From positions 1 through 38,149 of the forward strand of contig DKIG01000020.1 in NCBI GenBank assembly GCA_002454165.1: a stretch of 38,149 nucleotides of DNA, in the 5' to 3' direction. Both the position numbers and the translations under genes were made by a program. Source of the stretch: Gammaproteobacteria bacterium UBA6724 (GTDB taxonomy: Bacteria > Pseudomonadota > Gammaproteobacteria > Pseudomonadales > Azotimanducaceae). Within the stretch, counting starts at the first letter, position 1, and each line of letters opens with the position of its first letter. The notes under the pieces were generated by a model. The model made no database searches, was not told the DNA's origin, and saw nothing but the letters and a program-made list of their open reading frames with translations. Shown piece by piece: positions 7,827-16,430 of this stretch.

Positions 7827-8630
7827 ATGCGTCACAGAATCAAATTTTCGCCCGTATTTCTGTTCAAAGCGCTTCCGTTCAAAGCACTTCTGTTCATTGT
7901 CCTGGCCTTGTCGGTGGGCTCCGCCCTGGCGCTTGATGCTACCGAGATCAGGGCAAAGTTACATGACATAGGGCTTGATATACCTCTGGAGGATGTCATT
8001 CCCAGTGAGGCCGTCGGGTATTTTGAAGTCCGTCTTTCAAATGACAGGATTCTCTATGTGAATGACACGGGGGAATATCTCTTCTCCGGGGATTTGTATC
8101 TGATACAACCCAATAGGGTGCTGAACGCGACCGAGGCGCGTCAGGCCAAGTACCGCAGGGAACTTCTTACACACCTTGATGAGTCAGAGATGATTGTTTT
8201 TTCCCCCCCGCCAAGTCAGGTCAAAGCCAGGATTACCGTCTTTACAGACATAGATTGCACCTATTGCCGGAAACTGCATCGTGAAATTCTGGAATTCAAT
8301 CATAGGGGCATTGCGGTCCGGTATCTTGCCTATCCGAGGACAGGTTACGGCTCGGCTTCCTGGGACAAAGCGGTTTCCGTCTGGTGTGCTACCGACCGAC
8401 AACTCGCCCTAACTGGCGCCAAGGCTGGTAAAACGATAAAGCCCTTGCACTGCGCAGAGCACCCGGTAGAGGCGCACTATGCGCTGGGGCAAGATTTTGG
8501 CGTCACGGGCACACCGGCAATAGTCTATGAAAATGGCACTCTACAATCGGGTTATTTGCCCGCACAAGAGATGGCGCGCCAGCTCGGCATCAATGTCGCC
8601 GAGGACTCAAACAAGGCCGGCTCAGAATAA
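7827..8630 (+). CDS. dsbC: Thiol:disulfide isomerase DsbC (periplasmic)
   Basis: DsbC corrects wrong disulfides in secreted proteins. The 267-residue product starts at the ATG at 7827 (GCAGGT upstream), where a signal peptide begins; cleavage is likely after SALA near residue 35. The N-terminal dimerization part (LHDIGLDIPLEDVIPSE, YFEVRLSNDRILYVND) precedes a thioredoxin-fold domain with active site C144-T-Y-C147 and the cis-proline loop TGTPAIVYENG. The hydrophobic signal contains a 15-bp tandem duplication (FKALP-FKALL). The C-terminus is longer than usual. After the TAA the same frame stays open for 40 more codons rich in Asp, Thr and Asn (see 8631-8753). Confidence 0.92.
   Translation: MRHRIKFSPVFLFKALPFKALLFIVLALSVGSALALDATEIRAKLHDIGLDIPLEDVIPSEAVGYFEVRLSNDRILYVNDTGEYLFSGDLYLIQPNRVLNATEARQAKYRRELLTHLDESEMIVFSPPPSQVKARITVFTDIDCTYCRKLHREILEFNHRGIAVRYLAYPRTGYGSASWDKAVSVWCATDRQLALTGAKAGKTIKPLHCAEHPVEAHYALGQDFGVTGTPAIVYENGTLQSGYLPAQEMARQLGINVAEDSNKAGSE
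7863..7892 (+). repeat. 15-bp tandem duplication in the DsbC signal peptide
   Basis: TTCAAAGCGCTTCCG is followed directly by TTCAAAGCACTTCTG (two mismatches). This adds five residues (FKALP/FKALL) to the hydrophobic part of the signal sequence. Confidence 0.75.
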
Positions 8631-8753
8631 AATGATGCCATACTGAGCAACACCTCGGGCAAGGACTCCGACACTAACACCGACACCAACACCGACACTA
8701 ACACCGACACCGACACCAACACCGACACCAACAAGGGTCCTGAAGGATCATAA
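8631..8753 (+). pseudogene. In-frame Asp/Thr/Asn-rich tail beyond the dsbC stop
   Basis: Reading on in the dsbC frame after TAA (8628-8630) gives 40 sense codons and then another TAA at 8751-8753, three bases before the next gene. The tail consists of about a dozen ordinary residues, a repeat of D-T-N-T type (8670-8732) and a short end KGPEGS. It has no start codon of its own in a sensible place. It looks like a former C-terminal extension of DsbC cut off by a nonsense mutation, or one reached by stop-codon readthrough. It also supplies the AAGGA ribosome site of the next gene. This interpretation is inference. Confidence 0.45.
8670..8732 (+). repeat. Short tandem repeat of 12-bp type (GACACYAACACC)
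   Basis: The units GAC-ACC-AAC-ACC repeat about five times, with one shortened unit and C/T variation at third codon positions. The period is a multiple of three. In the dsbC frame it reads DTNTDTNT. The codon-type variation (ACC/ACT) without amino-acid change is compatible with past coding. Confidence 0.85.
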
Positions 8754-8755
8754 CC

Positions 8756-9988
8756 ATGGACGACTTTATTCGCATAAAACGCTTACCGCCTTACATTTTC
8801 AGTATCACTGACGGGTTAAAAAAGGCAGCACGCGCCAGGGGTGAAGATGTCATTGACTTTGGGATGGGAAATCCTGATCAGCCAACACCACCCCATATCG
8901 TGGACAAGTTGATTGAAACGGTTAGGCGGGGCAATACCCACAGATACTCCCAGTCAAAGGGTATCCCCAGGCTACGTCTTGCTATCTGCAACTGGTACAA
9001 ACGACGTTTTGATGTTGACCTTGATCCGGAGACAGAAGCCATCGTCACCATGGGCTCCAAGGAAGGCATCGCCCATCTTGCGATAGCGGCCCTGGCTCCT
9101 GGGGATGCGGTGCTGGTGCCCAACCCGTCCTATCCCGTGCATCCCTACGGATTCGTTATTGCCGATGCGGATGTCAGGCATGTCCCCATGATAGATGGTG
9201 TTGATTTCTTCACGGAACTGGAAAAAGCAATCATCCATTCCTGGCCCAAACCCAAGATACTGGTCACCAATTTCCCCGGGAACCCAACGACGGCCTGTGT
9301 TGAACTTGAATTTTTTGAGAGACTTGTGGCGATAGCGAAAGAACATCAAATATGGGTCGTCCAGGATTTTGCCTATGCTGACTTGGTGTATGACGGATAT
9401 AAGGCACCGAGCATCTTACAGGTGCCTGGTGCCAAGGATATAGCCGTTGAGTTTTTTACTCTGTCCAAAAGCTATAATATGCCAGGCTGGCGGGTCGGCT
9501 TTTGCGTCGGCAACCAGACCCTGGTGAGGATACTGGGGCGCATCAAATCCTACCTTGACTATGGGATGTTCACGCCGGTGCAGGTGGCTGCCATAGCCGC
9601 GCTTGAGGGCGACCAGACCTGTGTTGAGGAGATCCGGGACATGTATCGCAAACGTAGGGACATACTGTGCAATGGACTGAATGAACTGGGTTGGGAGGTC
9701 ACACCCCCCAAGGCGACTATGTTTGTGTGGGCATTGATACCGCCGAGGTTCCAAGAGATGGGCTCTTTGAAATTCAGTGAACATCTGCTCCGGGAGGCGA
9801 AGGTCGCTGTCTCGCCCGGCCTGGGTTTTGGTCAGTACGGCGACACACATGTTCGCTTCTCGCTGATTGAAAACGAACACAGAATCCGCCAGGCACTACG
9901 TGGTATCAAAAAGATGTTTAGAAATTCTGCCCCATCATCAATAGAGCAATCAGAAGTCACGAGTCGGAGTTTTGATAGTGGGCAGTGA
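8756..9988 (+). CDS. alaC: AlaC-type PLP aminotransferase
   Basis: This class I aminotransferase has 410 residues. It closely follows the glutamate-pyruvate transaminase AlaC (YfdZ) pattern, making alanine from pyruvate. It shows DFGMGNPDQPTPPHIV, the substrate region RYSQSKGIPRLR, TNFPGNPTT, the PLP-ring contact VVQDFAYADLVYDG, the Schiff-base lysine in TLSKSYNMPGWRVGF, and VRFSLIENEHRIRQA near the end. ATG at 8756 lies eight bases after AAGGA. It precedes hom, which is common in Gammaproteobacteria. Related enzymes include LL-diaminopimelate aminotransferase, so the exact amino donor and acceptor are not proven by sequence. Confidence 0.88.
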   Translation: MDDFIRIKRLPPYIFSITDGLKKAARARGEDVIDFGMGNPDQPTPPHIVDKLIETVRRGNTHRYSQSKGIPRLRLAICNWYKRRFDVDLDPETEAIVTMGSKEGIAHLAIAALAPGDAVLVPNPSYPVHPYGFVIADADVRHVPMIDGVDFFTELEKAIIHSWPKPKILVTNFPGNPTTACVELEFFERLVAIAKEHQIWVVQDFAYADLVYDGYKAPSILQVPGAKDIAVEFFTLSKSYNMPGWRVGFCVGNQTLVRILGRIKSYLDYGMFTPVQVAAIAALEGDQTCVEEIRDMYRKRRDILCNGLNELGWEVTPPKATMFVWALIPPRFQEMGSLKFSEHLLREAKVAVSPGLGFGQYGDTHVRFSLIENEHRIRQALRGIKKMFRNSAPSSIEQSEVTSRSFDSGQ

Positions 9989-11288
9989 TATATGCAGGCT
10001 TGGCATTTGTGGTTTGGGTACTGTGGGTTCGGGGGTGCTCAATCTGCTTGCCACTCAGACTGAGGAGATAAGAAGGAAGACCGGTACCACTATCAGCCTG
10101 GTACAGATTGGCTGTCGCCGTCCTCATCCTGATTGTGACCTGTCGTCCACGGCGGTCAGTAAGGATATTTTCGATCTTGCCCGGAATCCTGATATTGACA
10201 TTCTGGTAGAGCTGATTGGCGGTACAGATATTGCCAAAGCGCTGGTGCTTGAAGCCATCTCCAACGGCAAGCATGTCGTCACTGCCAACAAGGCGTTAAT
10301 CGCCCTGCATGGCGATGAGCTGTTTAGGGCGGCGGCGGCGGCGGGCGTTCAGGTACGGTATGAAGCTGCTGTCGCTGGCGGTATCCCCATCATCAAGGCG
10401 ATTCGCGAGGGGCTGGTGGCGAACCGTATTGAATGGCTCCTGGGCATTATCAACGGCACATCCAATTTCATTCTCACCGAAATGGCGCGAGAGGGTAATC
10501 ATCAGACCTTTGAACAGGTGCTTGCCGGCGCCCAGCGATCAGGTTATGCGGAAGCAGACCCGAGCCTTGATGTTGAGGGCATAGACGCCGCCCACAAGTT
10601 GACGATACTCGCCTCCCTGGCTTTTGGCTTGCCCCTGAAATTTGATATGGTCGTAACAGAAGGCATATCAACTCTGACCCTGGATGACATCCGCTTTGCC
10701 GATGAACTTGGTTACCGCATCCGGCACCTGGGCATTGCGCGTCGTAAGGAGCATCCTGACCAGACGGAGATTGAGTTGCGGGTGCATCCAGCCCTGATAC
10801 CCCAGGCGCATCTTCTAGCGCAGGTGGAGGGCGTGATGAATGCGGTCATGGTCGGCGCCGATGCGGCGGGCGGCACCATGTATTACGGTCCGGGCGCAGG
10901 AGCGGCGCCCACTGCCTCTGCCGTCCTTGCTGATGTCATTGACATAGCTCGTGGCAACGGGTCTCCCCAGCAGGAATTCACGGACGATACTGTTGATGCC
11001 TATCGGATTCTGCCTATAGAGGAGATTGAATCTGCTAATTACCTGAGACTTGGCGTGCATGATAGGGCGGGTGTAATGGCGAGGGTCACCACCATTCTCA
11101 GCAATCACCAGGTCAACATTGAAGCCTTGCAGCAGAAGGATGTCCAGAGCAGCGATACGCAGATCATTATCCTGACCAACAGGGTGCGTGAGGGCGACAT
11201 CAACAATGCCATTGACGAGTTAGAAGCCCTGGATGACCTGACTGCTTCTGTGGTCAGGATCAGGCTGGTTGGGCTACCGCCAGAATGA
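9978..11288 (+). CDS. hom: Homoserine dehydrogenase
   Basis: It reduces aspartate semialdehyde to homoserine for threonine and methionine synthesis. The 436-residue monofunctional form has an NAD(P)-binding Rossmann motif (LGICGLGTVGSGVL), the catalytic region VVTANKALIALHG, YEAAVAGGIPIIKAIREGL, INGTSNFIL and DPSLDVEGIDAAHKL, plus a C-terminal ACT domain (LRLGVHDRAGVMARVTTIL) for feedback control by threonine. I chose the GTG at 9978, eight bases after GGAG; it overlaps alaC by 11 bases. A TTG at 9972 is too close to the ribosome site. thrC, the usual next gene, is absent, and recJ follows directly. Confidence 0.95.
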   Translation: MGSDICRLGICGLGTVGSGVLNLLATQTEEIRRKTGTTISLVQIGCRRPHPDCDLSSTAVSKDIFDLARNPDIDILVELIGGTDIAKALVLEAISNGKHVVTANKALIALHGDELFRAAAAAGVQVRYEAAVAGGIPIIKAIREGLVANRIEWLLGIINGTSNFILTEMAREGNHQTFEQVLAGAQRSGYAEADPSLDVEGIDAAHKLTILASLAFGLPLKFDMVVTEGISTLTLDDIRFADELGYRIRHLGIARRKEHPDQTEIELRVHPALIPQAHLLAQVEGVMNAVMVGADAAGGTMYYGPGAGAAPTASAVLADVIDIARGNGSPQQEFTDDTVDAYRILPIEEIESANYLRLGVHDRAGVMARVTTILSNHQVNIEALQQKDVQSSDTQIIILTNRVREGDINNAIDELEALDDLTASVVRIRLVGLPPE

Positions 11289-12997
11289 CAACTAGCCAAA
11301 GAAAATTGGTGCGGCGTCAGGTAGCACACACCTTGTCAGGCACGACGCCGCTCTTGTCGCGGATCTTTGTGGGACGCGGCATCTCAGACCCGGAGCAACT
11401 CAAACATTCCCTGTCTGACTTGCTACCGCCAGATAGCCTACGTGACATCACCGCCGCGGCCGAGATTGTATGCAGGGCGATTACTCAGGACAAGAAAGTT
11501 CTTATTCTCGGTGACTTTGACGCAGACGGAGCAACGAGCTGCGCTCTGCTGGTATCCGGCTTAGCAATGCTCGGTGCTCGGCAGGTGGATTATCTGGTAC
11601 CGGACAGGTTCAGGTACGGCTACGGCATGACGCTGGAAATTGTTGATGTGGCGGCGGAATCCGCTCCAGATCTTCTCATCACGGTGGACAACGGTATCTC
11701 CAGTGTTGAAGGCGTGGCGCATGCCGTTGCACTCGGTATTGAGGTGATCATCACCGACCATCACCTGCCGGGTAAGGTCATACCGGAGGCAGCGGCAATC
11801 GTGAATCCGAATCATCCGGGATGTGACTTCCCGAGCAAATGTCTGGCTGGTGTCGGCGTTGCCTTCTATCTGCTGTCTGCTGTGCGGGCAAGGTTGAGGA
11901 AGGCTGGGTGGTTTAGTCAAAGTGAAGCACCCAATCTGGCAGACTTTCTTGATCTGGTTGCGCTGGGCACTATTGCTGACCTGGTGCCCCTGGACAGGAA
12001 CAATCGTATTCTGGTGGCCGCAGGCATCAAGCGAATGAGAAAGGGATTATGTCGGCCAGGTATCAGGGCATTACTTGATGTTGCTGGCCTTGATTGCCAG
12101 CATGTCCACTCAAGGGATTTAGGATTTAGTCTCGCCCCTAGACTGAACGCAGCCGGGCGCCTCAAAGACATGACCATCGGCATTGAGTGTCTGCTGGCGG
12201 ACGGGCAGAGAGCGGTTAATCTAGCGGCACAGCTTGATCAACTCAATACCGAGCGCAAGACAATTGAAGCCGAGATGCAACAACAGGCTGAGAGTCATGT
12301 GGCGAATCTAGCATTGGATGACCTGAACAATGTTGGCTTAACGCTCTACCAGGAGAACTGGCATCAGGGGATTGTTGGGATAGTGGCGGCCCGGGTAAAG
12401 AATAGTTGCTACCGTCCCGTGGTTGCCTTTGCTAAGGCGGCACCAAATGAACTGAAAGGCTCTGCCCGATCAATTCAAGGTTTCCACATTCGCGATGCCT
12501 TTGATGCCATTGCCACCAGGAATCCGGGGTTGCTGCTGAAGTTTGGTGGGCACGCCATGGCGGCGGGGTTAAGTTTGAAACCCGACCATCTAGAGAAGTT
12601 TCGGGAGGAGTTTGACCGGGAGGCGCGGCGCCATCTGAATGCCAGCCTCCTTACGAATACTGTCTGGTCAGATGGCGAAATAGAAGAGACGATTAGTGCG
12701 CACCTGGCGCAGCAGGTTGCCGATGCAGCGCCCTGGGGACAGGGCTTCCCCGAACCCGTTTTTGATGGTGTCTTCGGAGTCCATGAACAACGCATCGTTG
12801 GCGGCAAGCATTTGAAGTTGACCTTACAGCCAGAGGGTGCCGCCCAGGCGGGTGCGGCGCCAATAGACGCCATCTGTTTTAACTATCCGGGCCTGCTTGA
12901 TTCCCATCGGTTGCAATGTGCCTATCGGCTTGAAGTCAATCGTTATCGCGGCAGGGTAAGACCACAACTTGTGATTGAAGCCATCTTCCAACCCTGA
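11285..12997 (+). CDS. recJ: Single-strand 5'-3' exonuclease RecJ
   Basis: RecJ degrades single-stranded DNA from 5' ends in recombination and mismatch repair. The 570-residue protein has the DHH phosphoesterase motifs: ILGDFDADGATS (motif I), LLITVDNGISS, the DHH triad in IITDHHLPG, and ALGTIADLVPLDRNNR. The C-terminal DHHA1 part contains RSIQGFHIRDAFDAI and LKFGGHAMAAGLS. An OB-like end with GGKHLKLTLQ follows. Its ATG overlaps the hom stop codon in ATGA, so the two are translationally coupled. Length matches E. coli RecJ (577). Confidence 0.96.
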   Translation: MTTSQRKLVRRQVAHTLSGTTPLLSRIFVGRGISDPEQLKHSLSDLLPPDSLRDITAAAEIVCRAITQDKKVLILGDFDADGATSCALLVSGLAMLGARQVDYLVPDRFRYGYGMTLEIVDVAAESAPDLLITVDNGISSVEGVAHAVALGIEVIITDHHLPGKVIPEAAAIVNPNHPGCDFPSKCLAGVGVAFYLLSAVRARLRKAGWFSQSEAPNLADFLDLVALGTIADLVPLDRNNRILVAAGIKRMRKGLCRPGIRALLDVAGLDCQHVHSRDLGFSLAPRLNAAGRLKDMTIGIECLLADGQRAVNLAAQLDQLNTERKTIEAEMQQQAESHVANLALDDLNNVGLTLYQENWHQGIVGIVAARVKNSCYRPVVAFAKAAPNELKGSARSIQGFHIRDAFDAIATRNPGLLLKFGGHAMAAGLSLKPDHLEKFREEFDREARRHLNASLLTNTVWSDGEIEETISAHLAQQVADAAPWGQGFPEPVFDGVFGVHEQRIVGGKHLKLTLQPEGAAQAGAAPIDAICFNYPGLLDSHRLQCAYRLEVNRYRGRVRPQLVIEAIFQP

Positions 12998-13117
12998 TCT
13001 GGTGACGGGATGGCGCTGTTGCTGGCAGGCTAGGTGCTATTTGGCTAGAATGTGGCCTTCCACAGTTGGATCCTACTGAGCGGCACTCATCGTTACTGAA
13101 TAATAGTTGCGCAACAG

Positions 13118-14216
13118 ATGCTTGAAACCAACCCGACACTATCTCGTATCAAAGACTTGAAACAGCGTACCCATCTGCTGAGGGGGTATCTTTGACTATG
13201 AGCATCGCAAGGAGCGCCTCACTGAGGTCAAGCAAGAACTCGCTGTTGCATCAGTGTGGAAGAATCCCGACCGTGCCAGGAGGCTCGGCAAGGAAAGGGC
13301 TTTTCTGGAGGCCATAGTCTTGACCCTTGACCAGCTGGATGAGGGCATTGAAGAAACAGCGGACATCATCGCTCTTGCTATAGAGGAGCAGGACGAATCC
13401 TTGCTTGAAGAAGTGGCAGCTGAGCTTGATGGTCTGGATGAAAAGTTCGCCGGATTGGAATTCCGTCGGATGTTTGCTGGGGAGATGGATAGCCACAGTG
13501 CTTTTGTTGATATCCAGGCTGGCTCCGGTGGGACAGAAGCCCAGGACTGGGCGAATATGCTACTCAGAATGTATCTCCGTTGGGGCGAAAATCATGGCTT
13601 CAAAACCGAGATTATGGAAGCGTCTGAAGGAGATGTTGCTGGCATCAAGGGGGCAACGATTCACTTCGCTGGTGAATATGCTTTTGGCTGGCTCAGGACT
13701 GAGGCAGGCATTCACCGCCTGGTGAGGAAGTCGCCCTTTGATGCTGGTAATCGACGACACACCTCCTTTGCCTCTGTATTCGTGTCCCCGGAACTCAATG
13801 ACGACATTGATATAGAACTTAATATGTCCGATGTTCGTGTGGATACCTACCGTGCCAGCGGTGCCGGTGGGCAGCATATCAACAAGACAGATTCTGCCGT
13901 TCGCCTTACCCATCTACCCACGGGGATTATGGTGCAATGTCAGAATCAGCGGTCGCAACACAAGAACCGGGATCAGGCAATCAAACAATTGAAAGCGAAA
14001 CTCTACGAACATGAAGAGCAGAAACGCAAAGCAGAAGCAAGGGAAATTGAAGACGCGAAACTGGATATTAGTTGGGGGAGCCAGATTAGGTCCTATGTGC
14101 TTGATTCATCCAGGATTAAGGACCTGCGCACCAATGTAGAAACAGCCAATACCCAGGCAGTGCTTGATGGCGACCTGGACAGGTTTATGGAAGCTAGCCT
14201 GAAGATGGGACTCTAA
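13118..14216 (+). CDS. prfB: Peptide chain release factor 2, made by programmed +1 frameshift
   Basis: RF2 terminates translation at UGA and UAA. The first ORF starts with ATG at 13118 (MLETNPTLSRIKDLKQR...), runs 25 codons and ends at an in-frame TGA (13193-13195). Shifting +1 at CTT-TGA-C continues with DYEHRKERLTEV and gives a protein of 365 residues, identical in length to E. coli RF2. Visible signatures are the SPF anticodon tripeptide (RKSPFDAGNRRHTSF) and the catalytic GGQ (GAGGQHINKTDSAVR), plus QCQNQRSQHKN. The frameshift site autoregulates RF2: low RF2 slows UGA termination and allows the shift. lysS follows by 13 bases, as is usual. Confidence 0.96.
13181..13196 (+). promoter_or_regulatory. 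Programmed +1 frameshift site of prfB
   Basis: AGGGGGTATCTTTGAC matches the canonical RF2 recoding site: an internal Shine-Dalgarno-like AGGGGG three bases before CTT, the UGA stop, then C, a poor termination context. The peptidyl-tRNA slips from CUU to UUU, and reading resumes at GAC (13194). Confidence 0.95.
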
Positions 14217-14229
14217 TGAATAACGAATT

Positions 14230-15729
14230 ATGACAGACGAATCCAGGGCAAGTGATGAGAAGGAACTAGTCGCCTTGCGCCGGGCAAGGCTAGCTGAGCT
14301 CAGAGCCGCGGGGAAAGCCTTCCCCAATGATTTTCGCAGACAGCATCTCGCCCACGAACTGCATGCCTTGTTCGGATCCCAGACCAAAGAGGCGCTTGAA
14401 GAGACGCTTGCCCAGACGGCGGTTGCCGGGCGAGTGATGCTCAGGCGGATGATGGGCAAAGCGAGTTTCGTCACTCTACAGGATGTTTCTGGTCGCATTC
14501 AGCTGTATGTCCGGCAAGAAGATGTCGGGGATACGGCTTATGAAGCCTTCAAACGCTGGGACCTTGGCGACATAGTGGGCGTCACTGGCAGGATGATGAA
14601 GACCGACAAGGACGAACTGACGGTCAGGGTCAGCGAAACCCGTCTGCTGACCAAATCGCTCCGGCCCCTGCCCGAAAAACACAAGGGTCTTGCAGATACC
14701 GAGACCCGTTATCGACAACCGTATCTTGACCTGATGGTGAATGAGGAAAGTCGTCGCCTGTTTATCAAGAGATCGCAATTGATTGATGCCATTCGGCGGT
14801 TTCTTGTTGACCGGGATTTTATGGAGGTGGAAACCCCCATGATGCAGACGACCCCGGGCGGCGCGATGGCGGAGCCTTTCATCACTCACTACAAGGCGTT
14901 GAATGTTGATATGTATTTGCGGGTGGCACCGGAGTTGAATCTCAAGCGACTGGTTGTGGGCGGTTTTGAGCGGGTCTTTGAAATTAACCGCAATTTCCGC
15001 AACGAAGGCATGTCTGCCCAGCATAGCCCCGAGTTCACCATGCTTGAATTTTACTGGGCTTATGCCGACTACCAGGACATGATGGACCTGACGGAGGAGA
15101 TGTTGCGTAGCCTTGCCCTGACAGTTCTGGGTAGCACCGAATTGGTTTACAACAACACCAGAATAGATCTGTCTCAGCCTTTCGCCAGGATGACCATGAC
15201 TGAGGCGATTATCTCATTTAACCCGCATATCAATGCGGCGGATCTCACCGACCTTGCCCGCGCCAGAATGCTTGCGGAGAAGTCTGGTATTGAGGTGCAG
15301 CCGGCCTGGGGGATAGGCAAGTTGGTGATGGCGCTATTTGAAACCCTGGTGGAGAACAAGATTGAAACTCCCCTTTTCGTTACCCAGCATCCGACGGAAG
15401 TATCACCTCTGGCAAGACGCAATGATGATGATCCCGAGGTCACGGATCGCTTTGAACTCTTCGTGATGGGTAGGGAAATTGCTAACGGCTTCTCCGAATT
15501 GAATGATGCGGAGGACCAGGCGAACCGATTTCTTGCCCAGGCGACCGCCAGACAAGCCGGCGATGCCGAGGCGATGCATTATGATGATGACTATATCACT
15601 GCGCTTGAATACGGCTTGCCCCCGACTGCCGGTGAAGGGTTAGGTATTGATCGGCTGGTCATGCTGTTTACGGACTCCCTATCAATACGAGATGTGGTGC
15701 TCTTTCCGCACATGCGTCCCAAGCGGTGA
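14230..15729 (+). CDS. lysS: Lysyl-tRNA synthetase, class II
   Basis: It charges tRNA-Lys. The 499-residue protein has an N-terminal OB-fold anticodon-binding domain (VAGRVMLRRMMGKASFVTLQDVSGRIQLYV) and a class II catalytic domain with motif 1 near FLVDRDFMEVETPMMQ, motif 2 in FERVFEINRNFRNEG and motif 3 in GEGLGIDRLVMLFTD. Length equals that of typical bacterial LysS (about 500). It follows prfB at 13 bases, as in many Gammaproteobacteria. Its last bases overlap a GTG upstream of ung. Confidence 0.97.
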   Translation: MTDESRASDEKELVALRRARLAELRAAGKAFPNDFRRQHLAHELHALFGSQTKEALEETLAQTAVAGRVMLRRMMGKASFVTLQDVSGRIQLYVRQEDVGDTAYEAFKRWDLGDIVGVTGRMMKTDKDELTVRVSETRLLTKSLRPLPEKHKGLADTETRYRQPYLDLMVNEESRRLFIKRSQLIDAIRRFLVDRDFMEVETPMMQTTPGGAMAEPFITHYKALNVDMYLRVAPELNLKRLVVGGFERVFEINRNFRNEGMSAQHSPEFTMLEFYWAYADYQDMMDLTEEMLRSLALTVLGSTELVYNNTRIDLSQPFARMTMTEAIISFNPHINAADLTDLARARMLAEKSGIEVQPAWGIGKLVMALFETLVENKIETPLFVTQHPTEVSPLARRNDDDPEVTDRFELFVMGREIANGFSELNDAEDQANRFLAQATARQAGDAEAMHYDDDYITALEYGLPPTAGEGLGIDRLVMLFTDSLSIRDVVLFPHMRPKR

Positions 15730-15734
15730 CCTGT

Positions 15735-16430
15735 ATGAGTCAGACCAGAAAGATAGATTTGGAACCTGGCTGGCTGGAGCTACTCGGTGCCGAATTTGAT
15801 AAACCCTATATCCATTCATTACGGGAATTTCTGCGTGCCGAAAAATCTGCCGGTAAGAGCATTTATCCGGTGGGTTCGGCATATTTTGCCGCGCTCAACA
15901 CCACACCCAGTGCCCAGGTAAGGGTTGTGATTCTTGGCCAGGATCCCTACCCAGGCCATGGTCAGGCACATGGCTTGTGCTTTTCCGTGCCGAGAGGTGT
16001 GTCGCCACCGCCTTCGTTGCAGAATATCTACAAGGAACTGCAATCGGACCTGGGTCTTGACCAGAGGCAGTTCACACACGGATGTCTGGAGTATTGGGCG
16101 GTACAGGGTGTACTTCTGCTCAACAGTGTGCTGACCGTTGAGCAAAACAGACCGGGGTCACATCAGGGTAAAGGCTGGGAAATATTGACTGACAAAATTA
16201 TTGAAGTCCTGTCTGCCCGGGAGAAGCCTTGTGTATTTTTACTCTGGGGCAGTTATGCCCAAAAGAAGGGTGCCGTCATTGACCGAAACAAACACAAGGT
16301 GTTGCAGGCACCGCATCCCTCGCCCCTCTCAGCCCATAGAGGATTTTTGGGGTGCCAGCACTTTTCTGCTTGCAATGAATTTCTCATACAAATATCCGAG
16401 CCGCCGATAGACTGGCAGATAACCGATTAA
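15735..16430 (+). CDS. ung: Uracil-DNA glycosylase, family 1
   Basis: It removes uracil from DNA to start base-excision repair. The 231-residue enzyme has the water-activating loop GQDPYPG (Asp at residue 70), the uracil-binding GLCFSVPRGVSPPPSLQNIYKEL, LLLNSVLTVEQNRPGSH and the minor-groove loop HPSPLSAHRGFLGCQHFSACN. ATG at 15735 is preferred (GGTGA upstream); a GTG at 15726 overlaps the lysS stop. It is convergent with ygfZ and their ends overlap by four bases. No terminator lies between them. Confidence 0.96.
   Translation: MSQTRKIDLEPGWLELLGAEFDKPYIHSLREFLRAEKSAGKSIYPVGSAYFAALNTTPSAQVRVVILGQDPYPGHGQAHGLCFSVPRGVSPPPSLQNIYKELQSDLGLDQRQFTHGCLEYWAVQGVLLLNSVLTVEQNRPGSHQGKGWEILTDKIIEVLSAREKPCVFLLWGSYAQKKGAVIDRNKHKVLQAPHPSPLSAHRGFLGCQHFSACNEFLIQISEPPIDWQITD

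Noticed and set aside
8552..8734. Minus-strand ORF of repeated LVSV residues opposite the dsbC tail
   Set aside because: It is the reverse reading of the DTNT repeat, with no ribosome site or known family.
13012..13051. Promoter for prfB (TTGCTG and TAGAAT)
   Set aside because: Spacing of 21 bases is too long, and no better -35 was found.
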